From positions 17,118,926 to 17,182,925 of the forward strand of contig CM034311.1 of the NCBI GenBank assembly GCA_019925795.1: DNA of 64,000 nt, written 5' to 3'. A program made the position numbers and the translations under genes. Below the pieces are notes generated by a model. The model saw only the letters and a program-made list of their open reading frames with translations, ran no database searches and was not told the DNA's origin. This stretch comes from Dendrobium chrysotoxum (Eukaryota > Streptophyta > Magnoliopsida > Asparagales > Orchidaceae). Below are positions 1 to 11,760 of this stretch, piece after piece (position 1 is the first letter of the stretch; the number at the start of each line of letters is the position of its first letter).

Positions 1-1850
1 ACATAGTCACTTCAAGAAACATAGGCAAAACACTCCAAATGATTATATTTTGTACTTCCTAACTTCTCCTAGATTTTACTCTAATAGGGAACTAAAGAAG
101 TACTCTAAAAAGTATTGAAATTACACAAGTGACTGAACTTTCTTATAAACATAACACAATGTCTATTTATAGAAAATAAAAAATGGCAACTAGTGCTGTG
201 GCACTTGAAATAATGGCATCGTGGCACTTCTGAAGTGAACAAGCATAGAAGCTTTTGCATCACCGTGGTGCTTACTGACATGGATTAGTTACTTAGTAAA
301 TAGTAGTGTCTTTTCACTAATAGAACATATTCCTTGGAAGTTATAATTGTAACATTATGATGTTGTGGACATTGGAGCACTGCGGTGCATAAAGTGTAAA
401 AATGGAATCAAGGCATTAGTAATTTTGGCGCCATGGCATTTAGAAATAGAGAATCCAGCATTGCTAAGCTGACTTTCTAGCGTTGCAGGATTGATAATGT
501 TGTGGCACTATCTGTGTTGCTGCCACAGCATTTACAAATAGAGAACTCAGCACTGCCATATCCGAATTTAAGTGCCACAGCGTTATTAAAGGTAGCGCTA
601 TGGCATTTTATCACCAGACACCACGACACTAAGAGCTCCTTAGAACTTCTGCCAATTTTTTAGTTTTTCCTACACAAACAATAATTAAAACAACACATTT
701 TCACTAGAAATAAAACACATTAAATAATATGCAATTTACACTTATCAAATTCTTCTCAACTTAAATTCTTTCTTATCCAAAAGCAAGTAAATAAATATGC
801 AATTCTAATTAATCGAATAACCAAAATAAAAATTGATAATTTAAAATTCTAAAATATAAGATAATACATCACAGTATATAAATAGTAGAAATGAACAAGC
901 TTATAATTAGAGTTTGGAAAATTTTAATAATTATTCTAAAGAGTTATTCTTATTATTACTTAATTTAAATTTACAAGTTATAGATTTAATTATTGACTTT
1001 TGAATTTTTCAAGTGAAAATTTTAGCTTAAAAATTATATTTATTTGTAGTTAAAATTGAATTTTTATAAGGTCACCATTATTTGCTTTAGTTCTCCCATC
1101 TTGTCCTTGTAAATTTATGTTTAAGATTGCAACCAGATTCTAAACTTTTAACTGCTACGGAATTTTGAATGTACTCTTTCCTTTTCTTTTCTTTTTTTTT
1201 CTTTTTAAAACTTTTTTTAACATCGTTTTCTTTATTACTTTTGCAAGTACATTATTAATAATTTTGAATATCAGTTTTGCTTAAAATCTCCTTACAATTT
1301 TAATGAGTTTAATGTAAGGATTTAATAGGTTCACTAATCCCAAATTTGTTTTGCTTAAGATTTTAAATTTTAATCAACCCATATCTATTCTCTATCCTTA
1401 ATTATTCATCTTTATTTCAAAAGTCAATGTATAAAGGTATAACTTATAAATTCAAGTTTAAGTCAATAACTTGAATCATCTAAGTTAGATAGTTATTAGT
1501 TTTTCCAAGCTATGAAGTATAAAGCAATGTTCATTTGAACTATGATCTAGGGTTTTATTATTATACTAATTTTATATAATTTTAATTATTATTTTTATCA
1601 AGATTAATTAAATAATCAGAATATAGAGATATTAATGGAAGACAATATAAAAATTTAAGCATAAATGAATTTAATAAAATGTAAAATAATAACACACCTA
1701 AATATTAACAACTAACACATATTTTCATATAAATGATAGAAAAGTATAAAATATGTGATATATAACTAAATCAAAATATTTGTTACAAGATAATTAATGC
1801 CTACAACACCACTTTATTCATCATAATAAGCTTACTAGACACAAGTGGGT
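1..1850. other. AT-rich gypsy tail/UTR-like region with GC-rich dyad motifs at its left end
   Basis: No coding frame is supported here. Bases 190-605 hold about ten scattered, imperfect copies of a GTGCC-NN-GGCAC-like dyad, for example AGTGCTGTGGCACTT at 192, CACCGTGGTGC at 261, GCACTGCGGTGC at 377 and AGCGCTATGGCA at 593. The rest is AT-rich. Its position just downstream (on the minus strand) of the Athila-type pol relic suggests the long 3' untranslated region of that element, but no LTR boundary could be fixed. Confidence 0.4.
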
Positions 1851-1889
1851 TGCCTCCCATAAGCGCTGAGTTTATAGTTTTAAGCTAGA

Positions 1890-2330
1890 CTATGCCAATG
1901 ATTTTATTTCAGGATAAACCAATTCAGATATATTTTGTAATCGATCAATATCTCCACCTAAATAAGATTTCAATCTATGGCCATTCACTTTGAAAACATA
2001 ATCTACATCAATAAGAATATATTAATTTTCATGGGATGGTACAAAAGGTCCCATAAAATTCAATCCCCAAATATCTAATATTTTTATTTCCAAAATATAG
2101 TTCAAAGGTATTTCATTTATTTTTGAAATATTTCCTACTCTTTGACATTGGTCATATTTTCTTGATGTATTCATTTACATCCTTGAATAGACTAGGCCAA
2201 AAAAATCTAGATTGAAGGTTTTTAAGAGCAATTCTGAAACCTAAAAAATGTCCCCCATAATAAGAATCATGGCATTCCTTAATGATTGACTATATTTCTT
2301 CTTCAGGAACACATATTCTCATAATTTGAT
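1890..2330 (-). pseudogene. Athila-type integrase relic with internal deletion
   Basis: The minus strand reads CVPEEEI, ECHDSYYGGHF and DQCQRVGNISKINEIPLNYIL (the zinc-binding end of integrase), then LDIWGLNFMGPFVPSHEN with the first catalytic Asp position changed to Asn. It then jumps from VDYVFK straight to VNGHRLKSYLGG, wording that normally lies at the extreme C terminus. The rest of the catalytic core, including the other two acidic residues, is missing. The frame ends at a TAG at 1,890-1,892. Confidence 0.75.
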
Positions 2331-2831
2331 TATTTCATGAATTAAATAAATAAGGTTCATCACAAAAATAAAACTTGGTATTATGCAGAAACTTTCTTTT
2401 CTAAATTCGTGATAAATCATAAGGAAGTATACTACTAACAATGGAATTAACAATGTTAGAATACAAAGGTGATTTTTTCAAATGAAGAGCAAATAATTAT
2501 TCATTGGAAAAATTTTTATTAATTTCACCTTCAAAGGATGCATGCTTTTCAATAGGAAATCTAAAAAGATGATCAGCAATTTGATTTTCAGTACCCAGTT
2601 TTGTTAAAAATTTCTACATCAAATTCTTGTAACAAAAGAATCCACCTAACCAATCTAAGCTTAGTATCCTTCTTTTTCATAAGAAATTTGATAGTAGAAT
2701 GATCAGTACAAATAACTACTTTGGTGCCAATCAAGTATGATCTAAATTTATCAAAAGCAAAAAATAATAACTAACAATTCTTTTTCAGTGGTTATATAAT
2801 TATATTGTGCAAAATTTAAAGTTTTATTAGC

Positions 2832-3600
2832 TTAAAAAATGACATGAAATTTCTTATCTTTCTTTTGTCCAAGAACCATACCTATATTGATGTCTCCAGC
2901 ATCACACATCACTATAAAAGATAATGACCAATCAGGAGCAATAATAATTTGGGTAGTAGTCAAGTGTTGTTTTAAAGTATTAAAGGCTTCAAAACTTATA
3001 GAATTAAATATAAAAGGAATATCCTTCTCCAATAAATTACATAATGGTTTAGAAATTTTAAAGAATTCCTTAATAAATCTCCTATAATATCCTACATGAC
3101 CTAAGAAACTCCTAATTCCTTTAGCATAATTGGGAGAAGGTTGTTTTTCTATCACCTGAATTTTGTAATATCTACCTCCAATCCTTTCTTAGAGATCTTA
3201 TGCCCTAAAATATTGCCTTTAGTTACCATGAATTGACACTTCTCCCAATTAACACTAGATTTGTTTCTACACATCTTTTCCAAAATAGAGGTTAAATTAC
3301 CAAGAAAAGAATCAAATGAAGTGCCAAATACAAAGAAGTCATCCATGAAAATTTCAATACCCTACTCAATTAAATTTGAAAAATTGATATCATACATCTT
3401 TGAAAAGTAGCAAGAACATTACAAAGACCAAAATGCATCCTTCTAAAACTAAAATTTCCATAAGGGCTAGTAAAGGTCGTCTTATCTTGATCCTCGGGTG
3501 CTATAGGAATTTGATGATATCTTAATATCCATCTATAAAATAGTAAAATTAATGTCCTACCAATCTATATAACATCTGATCAAGTAAGGCAAGGGAAAAT
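2832..3600 (-). pseudogene. Athila-type reverse transcriptase/RNase H relic
   Basis: Three pieces on the minus strand reconstruct the order of a Ty3/gypsy polymerase without forming one frame. 3,350-3,600 reads FGLCNVLATFQRCM. 3,152-3,346 (64 codons) starts at the catalytic box MDDF and runs through NWEKCQFMVTKGNILGHKIS. 2,832-3,155 (107 codons) holds SFLGHVGYYRRFIKEF, the thumb/connection, and APDWSLSFIVMCDA, the start of RNase H. The pieces overlap or shift by single bases, so frameshifts separate them. Confidence 0.85.
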
Positions 3601-3649
3601 GATCTTTTCTAGTGGCTTTATTTAATTATTTATAATTTATACAAATCGT

Positions 3650-3990
3650 CCAACCAGCAACAGTTCTTATGGGTATAAGTTTATAATGTTATCTATATCT
3701 AAAATAATAAAATAAATAGGAAAAATGAATTCATCAACTTTGATCAAAATATCTTCCATTACCCATCTTAGATAAGTGAAAGATCCATCAGCTAACTCAA
3801 GAGTAATAGAAGTTGGTTAAACCTCTCTTATATCTAATCTTTTAAAAATAGAAAGTGGCATGAGGTTGATACTAAAATCTAAATCACATTAAGCTCTCCC
3901 ACAGAATTTATCTCCAATAGTTAAAAGAACGGTAAAACTCTCAGGATCTTTAAGTTTTTTTGGAAGTTTCTTTTAAATTATAGCACTACT
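3650..3990 (-). pseudogene. Athila-type aspartic protease relic
   Basis: On the minus strand the reading passes through KDPESFTVLLTIGDKFCGRA, then CDLDFSINLMPLSIFKRLDI, then LADGSFTYLRWVMEDILIKVDEF, the full order of the retropepsin fold of Athila elements. The catalytic triplet that is normally D-[LS]-G reads D-L-D, so the glycine is lost, and at least two in-frame stops are present. The protease would cut the gag-pol precursor. Confidence 0.75.
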
Positions 3991-4408
3991 ATTTTTAGTT
4001 AATGCTATAATTTCGAATTCTCCAAGCTTCCTTTTAATTCAGAATAACCTTCATAAATTTTTTTAAGTGGGCATTTGTTCTAAAGCTTTAGATAAGGGTA
4101 TATTAATGGTTAAATTTTTAAATACTTCTAAGAATTTTGAGAACTATTTGTCAAGATTTTTTTTTAATAACCTCTAAGAAAAGGTGGTGGTGGTCTCTCT
4201 ACAACCTTCCTAATTAGTTTTTTGGGTTCTTTTATAGAGTTAGGTTGTTCAATTGAAGATTTATTTTCTACTTATTCATCTTCACCATCTTTTTCTTAAG
4301 ATAGATTTTTAACTTTGTAAAGATCTCCCAAATCTTTTCCACTTCTGACTTGGATATTATGACATTGTTCTTCCAATTTTTGATAATTAATCAACCTAGC
4401 AAGATGCC

Positions 4409-4990
4409 CTATTTAATCTTCAATTTTTCTAAGAGCATTAGATTGATTATGCATTTTGATTCCAAGTTACATAACAATTTTTCCAAGGATATCATCCCAT
4501 TCCTTTCATTATAAAGTAGTTCAAAATCTAAGTGATAATGATGTAGCACTGCATGATGTGACATTGTTGCGCTTATGTTTATAAGATCTATATTGATATT
4601 ATTATACCCATCTATCCTGGTTTTAACTTTCAAGTTATCTAACTTCATAGAAATTGCTACAACTTGTGCCATCAAAATTGACAATAAATTAGATTCATAT
4701 ACTACTACTACTCTCTTACAGTTTACCCTTTCAATTGGCCAATAGAAATTATTAGTAGCCATCTCCTCTATTAATTTATATGCTTCTTTAAATGGATTTG
4801 ACATTAATGATCCTCTTACTACAACATCTATTATTTTTTAAGAGATCCTACTAAATCATTATAAAATATTTGAATAACCAACCAATCAACTAAAGAATGG
4901 TGAGTGCATTTCCTAAGAATTTCCTTAAAGCTCTCCCAACTCTCATAAATAGATTATCCTTCAAACTAAGTAAAAGTAGTGATATCATTG
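4409..4990 (-). pseudogene. Athila-type gag fragment
   Basis: The longest open stretch (4,409-4,804, 131 codons) begins within gag and carries EAYKLIEEMATNNFYWP, the stretch before the nucleic-acid-binding part in Athila gag. Upstream, to about 4,990, the frame continues with SIYESWERFKEILRKC and VIQIFYNDLVGSLKK, also standard Athila gag wording, interrupted by a stop near 4,840. The N-terminal part of gag is missing because the 600-bp repeat lies directly at this edge. Gag would form the particle in the cytoplasm; this copy cannot. Confidence 0.8.
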
Positions 4991-4992
4991 GA

Positions 4993-5592
4993 TGTTAGAC
5001 ATCTGTTCTTGGCTGTTAGGTAGCAGGGAGGCAACCTGAATAGTGAGAAAGTGGATTTGGTTGCTTTGCACATGGGGAGGGGATGACCTGCTTATTTAGA
5101 GAAAAACAAGGGTTAGGTTGGGTTTGTGTGACATTTAGGAAGGTTATGGAAGCTTTTTTGAACAGCTGGGATGGCTTGTAATGGAGAGAATGCTTTGATT
5201 TGAATGGTTTAACCATTGGAATTAATTTAAGCTCTTGTTAACTATTTTTACCAGTCAACTAGTCAAGGCCTGCTGAGGTGGAGTCTAGGGGTGTTTAGTG
5301 AAAATTAGATAGGAGTTGGGGTTTGATTGGAGGTGATTAAGGTGTATGATCAATTAGGCTAACTTGAGCTAGCTCAACTAGGTCAGTTGGATCAGTTGAT
5401 GACTGAAGGGTCTATTGATAGATGATTCACCATATAAAGCTCCTAGTGGAGTGGTTTAGATCATGATTTAGGCCAAGGAGCTGTAGATCAAGTGATTGTA
5501 GACCGGATGATTGACAACTAGATGATTGTTAATCATGAGATTTAAAATCAAGAGTTTAGTAATTCATGATGGCCTCACACAAAATAAGGTCA
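4993..5592 (+). repeat. 600-bp dispersed repeat, copy 1
   Basis: This segment matches 30,276-30,873 over its whole length in the same orientation with many substitutions (about 85 percent by eye). Both copies start TGTTAGACAT and end GGTCA, so each has TG...CA ends like an LTR, and both are preceded by TGGA. I find no target duplication and no polypurine tract or primer site next to it. It borders the broken gag at 4,990. It may be a solo LTR of an unidentified family; the orientation shown is arbitrary. Confidence 0.6.
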
Positions 5593-5825
5593 AATAATGA
5601 AGCCCCAACAGGTGTGATGAATACGAAGAGTAAATCACACATTTTGGCATTGACCGAAGTGATCAACTAAATCCATAAAATAATTTAGTATTTGAAATTT
5701 TATTTATAAATTAGAATTGGAGGATGCTCTGCTAAATAGTGACTAAGCGAATTAACACATTCAACGAAGCAACTGTATGGAAAGATGGATGACTGTAGAG
5801 ATGTAATTGTAATTTGAGTCTTAAT
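5593..5825. other. Spacer between dispersed repeat and minisatellite
   Basis: No coding frame, RNA gene or repeat recognised. The sequence links the 600-bp repeat to the array that follows. Confidence 0.3.
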
Positions 5826-6745
5826 GGGAGATCAATTCCCAAATAGAAGGATGTAGATGTATACTTAAATGGGAGATCAATTCCAAAGATGAAAATGGAA
5901 ACTAGAAAGGGATATCGATTCCTAAACATGTTAAGGTGAAGACTTGATTAAAAGATTGGTTTTCAAATAAACAAATACAAGGCCTAACTTGGAGATCAAT
6001 TCTGTGAGAGGGAAATTTAAACTTTGAAAGGGAAATTGATTCTCAAACAAATGTGGATACCTGAATGGGAGATCGATTCCCAAATGAGCAAATTTAAGAC
6101 CTGACTGAGAGGTCAATTCTCGGATAGGAAAATTTAATCTTTGAATGGGAGATCAACTCCTAAAAAAAGAGAGAAGCTCGAATGGGAGATCAATTTTCAA
6201 ACGAGCAAATCTAGAACCTAACTGAGAGATTGATTCTTGGATTGGAAGGTTTAAACTTTGAATGGGAGATTGATTCCCAAATGAGCAAATTTAAAACATG
6301 ACTGAGAGATCCATTCTAAGATAGGAAGATTTTAACTTTAAATGGGAGATTGATTCTAAAAAAAAGATAGATATTCTAATGGGAGATCAATTCCCAAATG
6401 AATGAATTTAAGACCCGACTAAGAGATCAATTCTTGGATAGGAAGATTTAAACATTGAATGGGAAATCAATTCCCAAACGAGCGAATTTAAGACCTGACC
6501 CAGAGATTGATTGTCGGACAAGAATGTCCAAACTTTGAATGGGATATTGATTACCAAACAAAGATAGATACCCAAATGGGAGATCAATTCCCAATCAAAG
6601 AAGGATACTTGAATGGGAGATCCATTCCCAAATGAGCAAATTTAAGACCTAAAAGAGGGATCAAATCTTGAAAAGGAAGGTTTAAACTTTGAATGGGAGA
6701 TTGATTCCCAAATAAAGATGAATACTAAAATGGGAGATCAATTCC
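5826..6745. repeat. Minisatellite with GGGAGATCAATTCCC dyad core, about 23 copies
   Basis: A 15-base core with the inner dyad GGGA...TCCC recurs about every 38-42 bases, for example at 5,826, 6,067, 6,262, 6,380, 6,460, 6,578, 6,616, 6,692 and 6,731. Strong copies (core followed by AAATGAGCAAATTTAAGAC) alternate with weaker copies (GAGAGATCAATTCTT-like followed by GGATAGGAAG), giving a higher-order unit near 80 bases. It sits just past the C-terminal end of the Tat-type pol on the minus strand, where 3' untranslated tandem repeats of Tat elements are known to occur. Short open frames across it are by-products of the repeat. Confidence 0.8.
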
Positions 6746-7019
6746 CAAATGAAAGAATTTAGTAAATGTGGAGTAGTCAAAAGACTACTTCAATGTTTGA
6801 GAGTTTTCAAAATGTCTTAAACCAATTTCAAGGAGTTTCACAATTTATAAGTTTTGGTGTAGACCTCTTGACCCGGTTTTGTTATCTGGACCCAACTCAC
6901 TTATGCAGTTTTAATTGCATTAACAATTTAGACTTTGATATTTATTTTATTACAAAATTCTTATAATGCATCAACCATTATAATACTTATTAAGATATCA
7001 TCCATTGATAGGCAACATA

Positions 7020-7960
7020 GGACGATCTCCATTACAATCTATCAACTAGTAAGAGCCTCCTTGATAAACTTTCTCCACTATGAACAAACCTTCTCATATA
7101 GGTTCAAATTCACCACCTATCTTTCGATGATCCAAAATGTGTCTTCATAGAACTACAACAAAGTCACCTACTTGGAAAGCTCTCTAACGAACCATTTTTT
7201 TTAGCTTGGATAATTTTAGCTTTATACAACTCAATATTCTGTTGATCTTGCTGACACCTCTCTTCCAAACCTATAGCTCTTCTAATTAGAGTTTAACATT
7301 CTTATCTGAACTTATCTTGTATTACTGCAACTCTAAGTGAAGGTAACTGCACTTCCAAAGGAATAGTAACTTCTGCACCAAAGACTAAAGCATATGACGT
7401 AGATTGAGTTAGAGTTCTAAATGTGGTTCAGTATGCCCACAAAGCTTCAACCAACTTCTCATGCAATGGATGCTTATTGTAGTCTAAGGTTTTCTTTAAT
7501 ATCTGAACCAATGGTTTATTGTAGGTCTCTGTCAACCCATTTGCTTGAGGACAATAGATGGTAGAGTATCCTCCAATCGATCTTATGATGTTTAGCAAAA
7601 CTATTTATATTAGTACTTTTGAAAAAAGGAATTTTATCTGAGATAATTCGGTCAAGAACACCAAATCTGTATACAATATTTTCTTTGAAGAATTTAAGAA
7701 CATGTTAAGCTTTAACTTCACTTAAAGGAAATGCTTATGCCCATTTTGAGAAATAATATGTAGCTACTAATATGAATCTATGTTCTCTTGAGACTGGATC
7801 ATTTATCAGACCGATGATATCTGTACCCTAACTTTCAAAAGGCTACAAAATAATGATTGGATGTAGAACATTTAGTGGCTGATACAAAACTACACCATGC
7901 ACCTGACATTGATAACAATGATGTGTAACATTCATGTAGTCATCTCATATCGATGGCCAG
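7020..7960 (-). pseudogene. Tat-type integrase relic
   Basis: The minus strand reads STIYCPQANGLTET and LWAYRTTFRTLTQSTSYALVFGAEV, the C-terminal half of the catalytic core with its flexible region, then SLRVAVIQDKF, and near 7,150-7,040 VGDFVVVL...FEPI.EGLFIVEKVYQGGSY, the small SH3-like C-terminal domain. The final catalytic Glu position (normally NG-x-x-E) reads NGLTE and is retained. Several stops are present. Integrase would insert the cDNA in the nucleus. Confidence 0.75.
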
Positions 7961-8100
7961 TAATATCCCATTCATTTTATTTTTACCTTCATTTTCAACC
8001 CAAATTAGTGTGCACCATATAATCCATCATGCACTTCTTCTATGATCTTTTGTACTTCTAATTTATTCAAACACCATAACTAAATCTTCACTTCTTGACT

Positions 8101-8331
8101 TTAGATATGACTTATTGCTCGATGTCGATCCACATTCATCGAGGCGCTTGTTTTATTGGAATTATCTCTTGTTGGATCGCCAACTTTTGAATTGTTATAT
8201 AAAGATAATCTAGGCATCTCTTCATAACTCCTGGTGAAGAAGTCTTTGAATTCTAATAATAACTCAATAATTTTATTCACCTCATCCTCATTTAACAAAG
8301 AGCTTATAAAAATTAGATGAGGAATGCCCAA
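8101..8331 (-). pseudogene. Tat-type reverse transcriptase, N-terminal fragment
   Basis: Seventy-six codons. HLIFISSLLNEDEVNKIIELLLEFKDFFTRSYEEMPRLS is the linker just before the polymerase palm in Tat elements (normally ending in a DMPGL-like box; here EMPRL). The next part of the polymerase is absent and the sequence runs on, within about 150 bases, into integrase. A 64-codon acidic stretch at 8,338-8,532 is in the position of the protease/RT linker. Confidence 0.65.
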
Positions 8332-8849
8332 ATTTATTTATTTTAAATAGTCAATTATAGATTTAATCTCCTCTTCAAGTTCAAGAGGTGTATCTCTAAC
8401 TTGAGAGTCATCCAGATCATCTGAAATCACTACACAAAGTTCGTTAAAAGGCTTAACATTCGTCAAAAAGAGACTACTAGACTCTGGATTATTTGATATA
8501 ACTAAGCAGTATTCATCATCATCATCAAACAAACATAGAGTAGCAAAACTAACACCTAATCCTGATGTGTATTTATGGTATTGTATACTCCATAGGTGTT
8601 CAAATTGCTAGGCTTTGTATTTAGTTCAATTTGAAGGTGTTAAACCTTGCTAAGAAAATTTATTTACACAATTTAAGTACTAATCAAAAAGAAGTTCTAT
8701 TATCTCATCCATAAACTGATCATCGAGGGTTACATCAATTTATGGGGGGTTATTGGTGGAAAGTATGAAGGTATTGGGTTTGTCATCTAGATCTAAAGGA
8801 AGTGGGGCTTCCCCCTCCAACCTCTTTACATTATTTTGGGATAATGGGG

Positions 8850-9376
8850 TTAAGGTAATATTTTCACATACCTTTTTAATCTCTCCATGGTAGATAAGTG
8901 TGAATTATCTTCCCTAGCAACTTGGACCTTATCCTTGTCGCTATTAGTTTCTATAAAAATCTCAAACTTTGGCTGATTAATAAATTTCTTATATTTTACA
9001 GCCTGTGGATCTTTCTCAAACACATAAGACTCTTCATCTGAAGTGGATTCTAAATCAATATGTATTATAGGCTCCCTTACTTGCATATGTTGCTCTTCAT
9101 TTTATTATATCATTTGATTTTTCCATTCTTGACATCTTCCTCTAGATTGTTGTGTCATTCTACTACCACTTTATGAGGGAGGGGTAGGTAACTAGTGAAC
9201 GTCATGTTCGAGATTAGAATATGGTTCTTTTTCCCTTTCTTCTTCTTTTTCTTTTTCTTTTCTTTTGTTTCTACTTTATCCAATTTCAGATTTTTAAAGA
9301 AAATAGTATGCTTCTTAGGCAGATAATATAAAGCATCTTCATATATACCAACTTCAAGAATTAAAAATGGTTGCAA
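8850..9376 (-). pseudogene. Tat pol linker region, low-complexity
   Basis: Two minus-strand open stretches (8,850-9,086, 78 codons; 9,155-9,376, 73 codons) sit between protease and RT. The first is acidic and the second contains a run of lysines from a CTT-rich tract at 9,226-9,265. I recognise no domain. They are most likely the variable spacer of the Tat polyprotein. Confidence 0.35.
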
Positions 9377-9469
9377 ACCACCATTAATACAATGCTCTAC
9401 TCCCTCGCAAGAGTATTTGATGCATTAATAAAGGTTGAAAGGATCCATTCTGTATTCATAAAGCTAGGC

Positions 9470-10009
9470 TCAACCTAGAAGAGCATTAAAAGAATCTTCA
9501 AAATCTATTATATTAAATTTGGCTTCAGTTTTCAATGTTTCATTCCAAAAAGCAAGGTTATTGAACCCAAAGCTCTCTCTCACCATTCTTGTTGAATCCT
9601 CACAACATCTTTTTATCTGAACTGAGTTTTGAGTATCCACTTTCAAATAAGTGAGAGTTCTAAGAGTCATAATATTGACTGATGTACCTAGATCAATAAG
9701 AATGTGAGATAATTTAAAATTACCTATGTTTATAGAGATATATAATAGATGATTATGATCTGCAATTTCTAATAGTAAATCTTCATCTAAAACTATGACT
9801 CTTGGGACTTCTTTGAAGTATAGCACTTCTTCTAACTGCATTGATGCTAGCTGAGCTATACATATCTCTAGATCAGGTAAAGCTTTGACTAAAGCCTCCC
9901 TTATTTCTTTACAAAGAACTAAAGCATCATAACTACTTAGTTTCACAAGCAGCTTTTTGATGTGAGCTAACATGTTATACTCTACTTTAAGAATTTTTGT
10001 ATTCACCAT
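9470..10009 (-). pseudogene. Tat-type aspartic protease region
   Basis: An uninterrupted 179-codon frame. Residues 1-60 (KVEYNMLAHIKKLLVKLSSYDAL) are the segment before protease in Tat polyproteins; HNHLLYISINIGNFKLSHILIDLGTSVNIMTLRTL holds the catalytic D-L-G; FNIIDFEDSFNALLG is the second half of the fold, normally ending in LGRPW. The frame stops just after LLG. Catalytic Asp and Gly are retained, which is unusual in this otherwise decayed copy. It lies upstream (minus strand) of the RT fragment, as expected. Confidence 0.75.
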
Positions 10010-10578
10010 ATCTAGCTATTGAGCTTGTTGAGGTTGATTGAAAGCTTTTGGATTATCTACAACTTATTTCCCTTTATCAGTAGCTATAGTCCGATGAGGT
10101 AAAACTTTACCGCTATGAAGATTGACTTGCACTACTTCTTTAGGAGAAGGGTCTTTACTGGTTTGATTGTTGATCTTTGATCATCATTTGATTATCTTCT
10201 AATGGTCTATCTGAATCAGAAATTTCTAATTCAATATTGATAAGATCACCTTGCACATCAAGTATAGGGGAATCACAATCATAGAAATATTGGAACTGTT
10301 CATCTAGATCATTTATAGGTGTTTCTTGAGAATTATTTTTATCATTATTTCTTAGTCCCAGGTGGGACGAAGTAAAGGTTCTACAGGTTTAAAGGTTTGA
10401 GAGACATATGCTCTCTATTTGCAGAAATAACTATTTTATTGAAACCTAACTCAGTTTTATTATTCTCTTCCTCCTTTGAGACTACAAAATCTTGATCAAC
10501 TCGCCCTTCCTTAGGCTTTTCGGTCGAAACTTTATTATGCTCCTCTTCATGAGCTACTAAATCAACCTGAATGGGATT

Positions 10579-10881
10579 CTATGCTCTTTGGAGTTCAAGG
10601 AAAGATGAATAATATAGTTTATTAAAGATTCTTTTAGAAGAATGGAATAATGCTACATCCCATATATCATCAATTTTTGAGATTGGAGATAGAACAAAAG
10701 GCTCATTAATTATAAACTTAGCAGATCCTTGACTCGAATCCACTAAATATTCTTTGGGTATCACAACTATCCCATATGTATAATTTTTTTGAATCCATTC
10801 TTTGAAAGTTATGCAAATTTTCAACTTATATCCAAGCATTTTGTGATATGGACAATAATTGGGTTGTCCTGCTTTACCCAC
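10579..10881 (-). pseudogene. Tat-type gag C-terminal zinc-like domain
   Basis: One hundred codons with PNYCPYHKMLGYKLKICITFKEWIQKNY, the C-P-Y-H...C box that follows gag in Tat elements (normally CPYHR-x-GH-x-x-x-x-C). The His of the GH pair reads Tyr here. It lies between gag proper and protease. Stops border it on both sides. Confidence 0.65.
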
Positions 10882-11239
10882 CTTTTGTGGTTTCTTAGGA
10901 TCAAGATGCTTAAATCCTGGCTTCTTGGTGTGGCTTTTAAATATCTTCTCAATAGTATCTCTTTTGAATGGATATATTTTGTTCTTAAAGTAGTCAATTT
11001 TTTCCTTTCTCAGTTCTAGAGTTAGATAAGGTTGGGGTCTAAACTACTGATCACTATGGGATCTATTATAATGTTGATACTAAGGAGGTTGACTCAAATT
11101 CTCTGCTTGAATTTGCATCAGCTATTTCCCCTTCTCAACTACAAAAACTGTTCCTGATTTCCTCTTTAAAACCTTCTGAGGTTTTACTTTCTTTATTTCT
11201 AAAAAGGGTTGATCTTTTTTCCTTCTTGTTTTACTTTCT

Positions 11240-11760
11240 TTAGTTGAGAAGCTTCCTCTTGAAGATTGGAAGCCTTACTTAACAACTTCTCTAAAGTTTT
11301 GATTGTGAAGCCTTTGAGCAGAAAGGCAATCAAACCATGAATATTTTTCAAAAGGATTTATATAGCATGTTGTTTTGTAGCTATGGCTCACACCTCATGC
11401 TAAGCTTCTTCCATCTCAAGATATAGTCTACCAAACTTTCACCTGGCTTCTTTTTCTCAACTACAAGATCGCCAATTATGATGTGATATTTTGCATCTAT
11501 AAATCTCTTGACAAATATAAATTTTAGCTCATTAAAGGTATGGACTCACCCATTGGGTAGTTCAACATACTAATCGAATGTAATACCAAATAAGATGCTA
11601 ATAAATTTTCAGAATAGAAGGGCATTACTGCCACCAGTATACATCAACTATGTCTGAATTGTGTAAGATGTTGCTTAGGATTACCTATAACATTGAAGCT
11701 CTTGAATGAAGGTGGTACGCACCCTTAAGGATACGAAATTAGATCATATTCTTCTAGATA
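11240..11760 (-). pseudogene. Tat-type gag core relic
   Basis: Minus-strand reading, broken by many stops, passes through KKEAR.KFGRLYLEMEEA, then IATKQHAI.ILLKNIHGLIAFLLKGFTIKTLEKLLSKASNLQEEASQLK. The spacing resembles the gag capsid end in Tat/Ogre elements (a region where normally ...FINRWR... is followed by CIQGM... and PRTFEELATRAHDME). Individual matches are weak and the call rests on position and order. Confidence 0.5.

Larger units (their letters stand above)
1890..4992 (-). mobile_element. Decayed Athila-type Ty3/gypsy retrotransposon (gag-pol remnant)
   Basis: Read on the minus strand, this interval holds in order a gag fragment, aspartic protease, reverse transcriptase/RNase H and integrase, each broken by stops and frameshifts. 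Wording of the domains (EMATNNFYWP in gag, SINLMPLSIFK in protease, RSFLGHVGYYRRFIK in RT, WGLNFMGPF in integrase, KVNGHRLK at the C terminus) is typical of the Athila lineage. No LTR pair was found. The right edge stops abruptly inside gag where the 600-bp dispersed repeat begins at 4,993. The element is certainly inactive. Confidence 0.85.

Noticed and set aside
4993..5592. 3' LTR of the Athila relic
   Set aside because: It borders the gag side, not the integrase side, of the Athila coding region and no partner lies near 1-1,850.
5732..6116. Minus-strand proteins with repeated GIDLPF motifs
   Set aside because: They are translations of the minisatellite at 5,826-6,745.
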